From: Pseudomonadota bacterium
GTDB taxonomy: Bacteria; Pseudomonadota; Alphaproteobacteria; Rhizobiales; Xanthobacteraceae
DNA: 5,747 nucleotides
Direction: 5' to 3'
Assembly (NCBI GenBank): GCA_023430245.1
Contig: JAEZBA010000486.1
Span: forward strand, 1-5,747
Shown: positions 5,001-5,747 of the stretch, piece by piece
Numbering within the stretch: position 1 is the first letter of the stretch
Layout: each line of letters opens with the position of its first letter
Translations under genes and position numbers: made by a program
Notes under the pieces: generated by a model
The model's database searches: none
What the model was told of the DNA's origin: nothing
Seen by the model: the letters and a program-made list of their open reading frames with translations, nothing else

Positions 5001-5747
5001 TTACGCTGCGCGCGCCTTGTTCATGGCGGCCCAGACCCGCGCCGGCGTCGCCGGCATGTCGATCTCCTTCACGCCCAGCGGCTTCAGCGCATCCAGGATC
5101 GCGTTGATCACGGTCGGCGGCGCACCGATGGTACCCGACTCGCCGATCCCCTTGACGCCGAGCGGATTGGTCTTGGACGGCACCTCTTCTAGATGGGTCT
5201 CGATCTCCGGGAACAGGTCAGCGCGCGGCATGCCGTAATCCATGAAGGTCGCCGACAGCATCTGGCCAGAGTCCTTGTCATAGACCGCGTGCTCCATCAG
5301 CGCCTGGCCGATGCCCTGCGCGATGCCGCCATGGATCTGTCCACGCACGATCATCGGATTGAGCACCACGCCGAGATCGTCGACCACGTAATAGCGGTCG
5401 ACACGCACCTCGCCGGTCTCCGGATCGACCTCGACCTCGGCGACGTGCGAACCGTTCGGATGGTTTGGCGGATTGGTCGACCAGTTGCCCTGCGCTTCGA
5501 GGCCGACGCCCATCTTCTCGGTCAGCGGACCCATCGGCGCATAGAATGCCTTGGCCACTTCGGTCAGCGGAATGGTCTTGTCGGTACCGACCACGCGGAA
5601 CGAGCCGTCCTTGAATTCGAGATCGCCTTCGGCCGCTTCCATCAGCGCCGCCGCCATCGGCTTGGCCTTGTCGATGATGGCGTTCGACGCAACCTTGAGC
5701 GCGTTGCCGCCGACCAGCGACGAGCGCGCGGCATAGGTGCCGCGGCC
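5001..5747 (-). CDS. Molybdopterin-binding hydroxylase large subunit (CoxL/XdhB-type), C-terminal part
   Basis: These are the last 248 codons of a xanthine-dehydrogenase-family large subunit, which carries the molybdenum cofactor. The frame is open through the right edge (beginning GRGTYAARSSLVGGN), so the start lies outside the window and the Met at 5657 is internal. Family marks are VDDLGVVLNP then GQIHGGIAQGIGQAL (about visible residues 122-150), TFMDYGMPRA, and NPLGVKGIGESGTIGAPP near the end. The Glu of GIGESG (visible residue 203) is the conserved catalytic base next to the Mo centre. Such subunits work with a FAD subunit and a 2Fe-2S subunit; their genes would be expected beyond the right edge. 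Aerobic CO dehydrogenase form II and aldehyde, purine or aromatic hydroxylases all fit. The loop that identifies true form I CoxL (AYRCSFR) would lie upstream, so the substrate is undetermined. Confidence 0.95.
   Translation of the reverse strand, partial: GRGTYAARSSLVGGNALKVASNAIIDKAKPMAAALMEAAEGDLEFKDGSFRVVGTDKTIPLTEVAKAFYAPMGPLTEKMGVGLEAQGNWSTNPPNHPNGSHVAEVEVDPETGEVRVDRYYVVDDLGVVLNPMIVRGQIHGGIAQGIGQALMEHAVYDKDSGQMLSATFMDYGMPRADLFPEIETHLEEVPSKTNPLGVKGIGESGTIGAPPTVINAILDALKPLGVKEIDMPATPARVWAAMNKARAA

Overview
The window is GC-rich DNA from an alphaproteobacterium, most likely a member of the Rhizobiales in the Bradyrhizobium/Rhodopseudomonas group (Nitrobacteraceae). The evidence is a RecA and an AlaS of alphaproteobacterial type in the order recA then alaS, a GTTC-N7-GTTC SOS box upstream of recA, and the style of the GC-rich intergenic palindromes. 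The placement is inferred from sequence character, not from a search.

Layout. Positions 1-334 (minus) hold the N-terminal 111 codons of alaS, cut by the window edge. A 390-base gap follows, with the recA terminator at 643-692. recA lies at 725-1813 (minus) and is complete at 362 aa. The 282-base region 1814-2095 carries the recA leader, the SOS box, and, facing the other way, a CRP/FNR-like palindrome and a -10 box in front of a gene of only 48 codons at 2096-2242 (plus). That small gene looks like a peptide precursor: an acidic leader ending in Gly-Gly, then a short Cys/Thr-containing tail. A hairpin region follows it. Positions 2243-3259 (about 1 kb) have no convincing gene. They contain several intergenic palindromes and a near-consensus sigma-70 promoter (2705-2733) pointing into apparently non-coding DNA.

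From 3260 on, three plus-strand genes follow: an 81-aa Ala/Lys/Arg-rich hypothetical protein, a 280-aa hypothetical protein with three predicted membrane segments, and a 166-aa CYTH/triphosphate-tunnel protein with its metal- and phosphate-binding residues intact. The last two are 62 bases apart and may be co-transcribed. The CYTH gene converges, with a 9-base gap, on the C-terminal 248 codons of a molybdopterin-binding (CoxL/XdhB-type) hydroxylase large subunit at 5001-5747 (minus), cut by the right edge.

recA and alaS are ordinary core genes. The least ordinary content is the 48-aa peptide gene divergent from recA with its own regulatory signals, and the promoter-bearing, gene-free kilobase behind it. 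No peptide-modifying enzyme or transporter is present in the window, so any maturation system would have to be encoded elsewhere.
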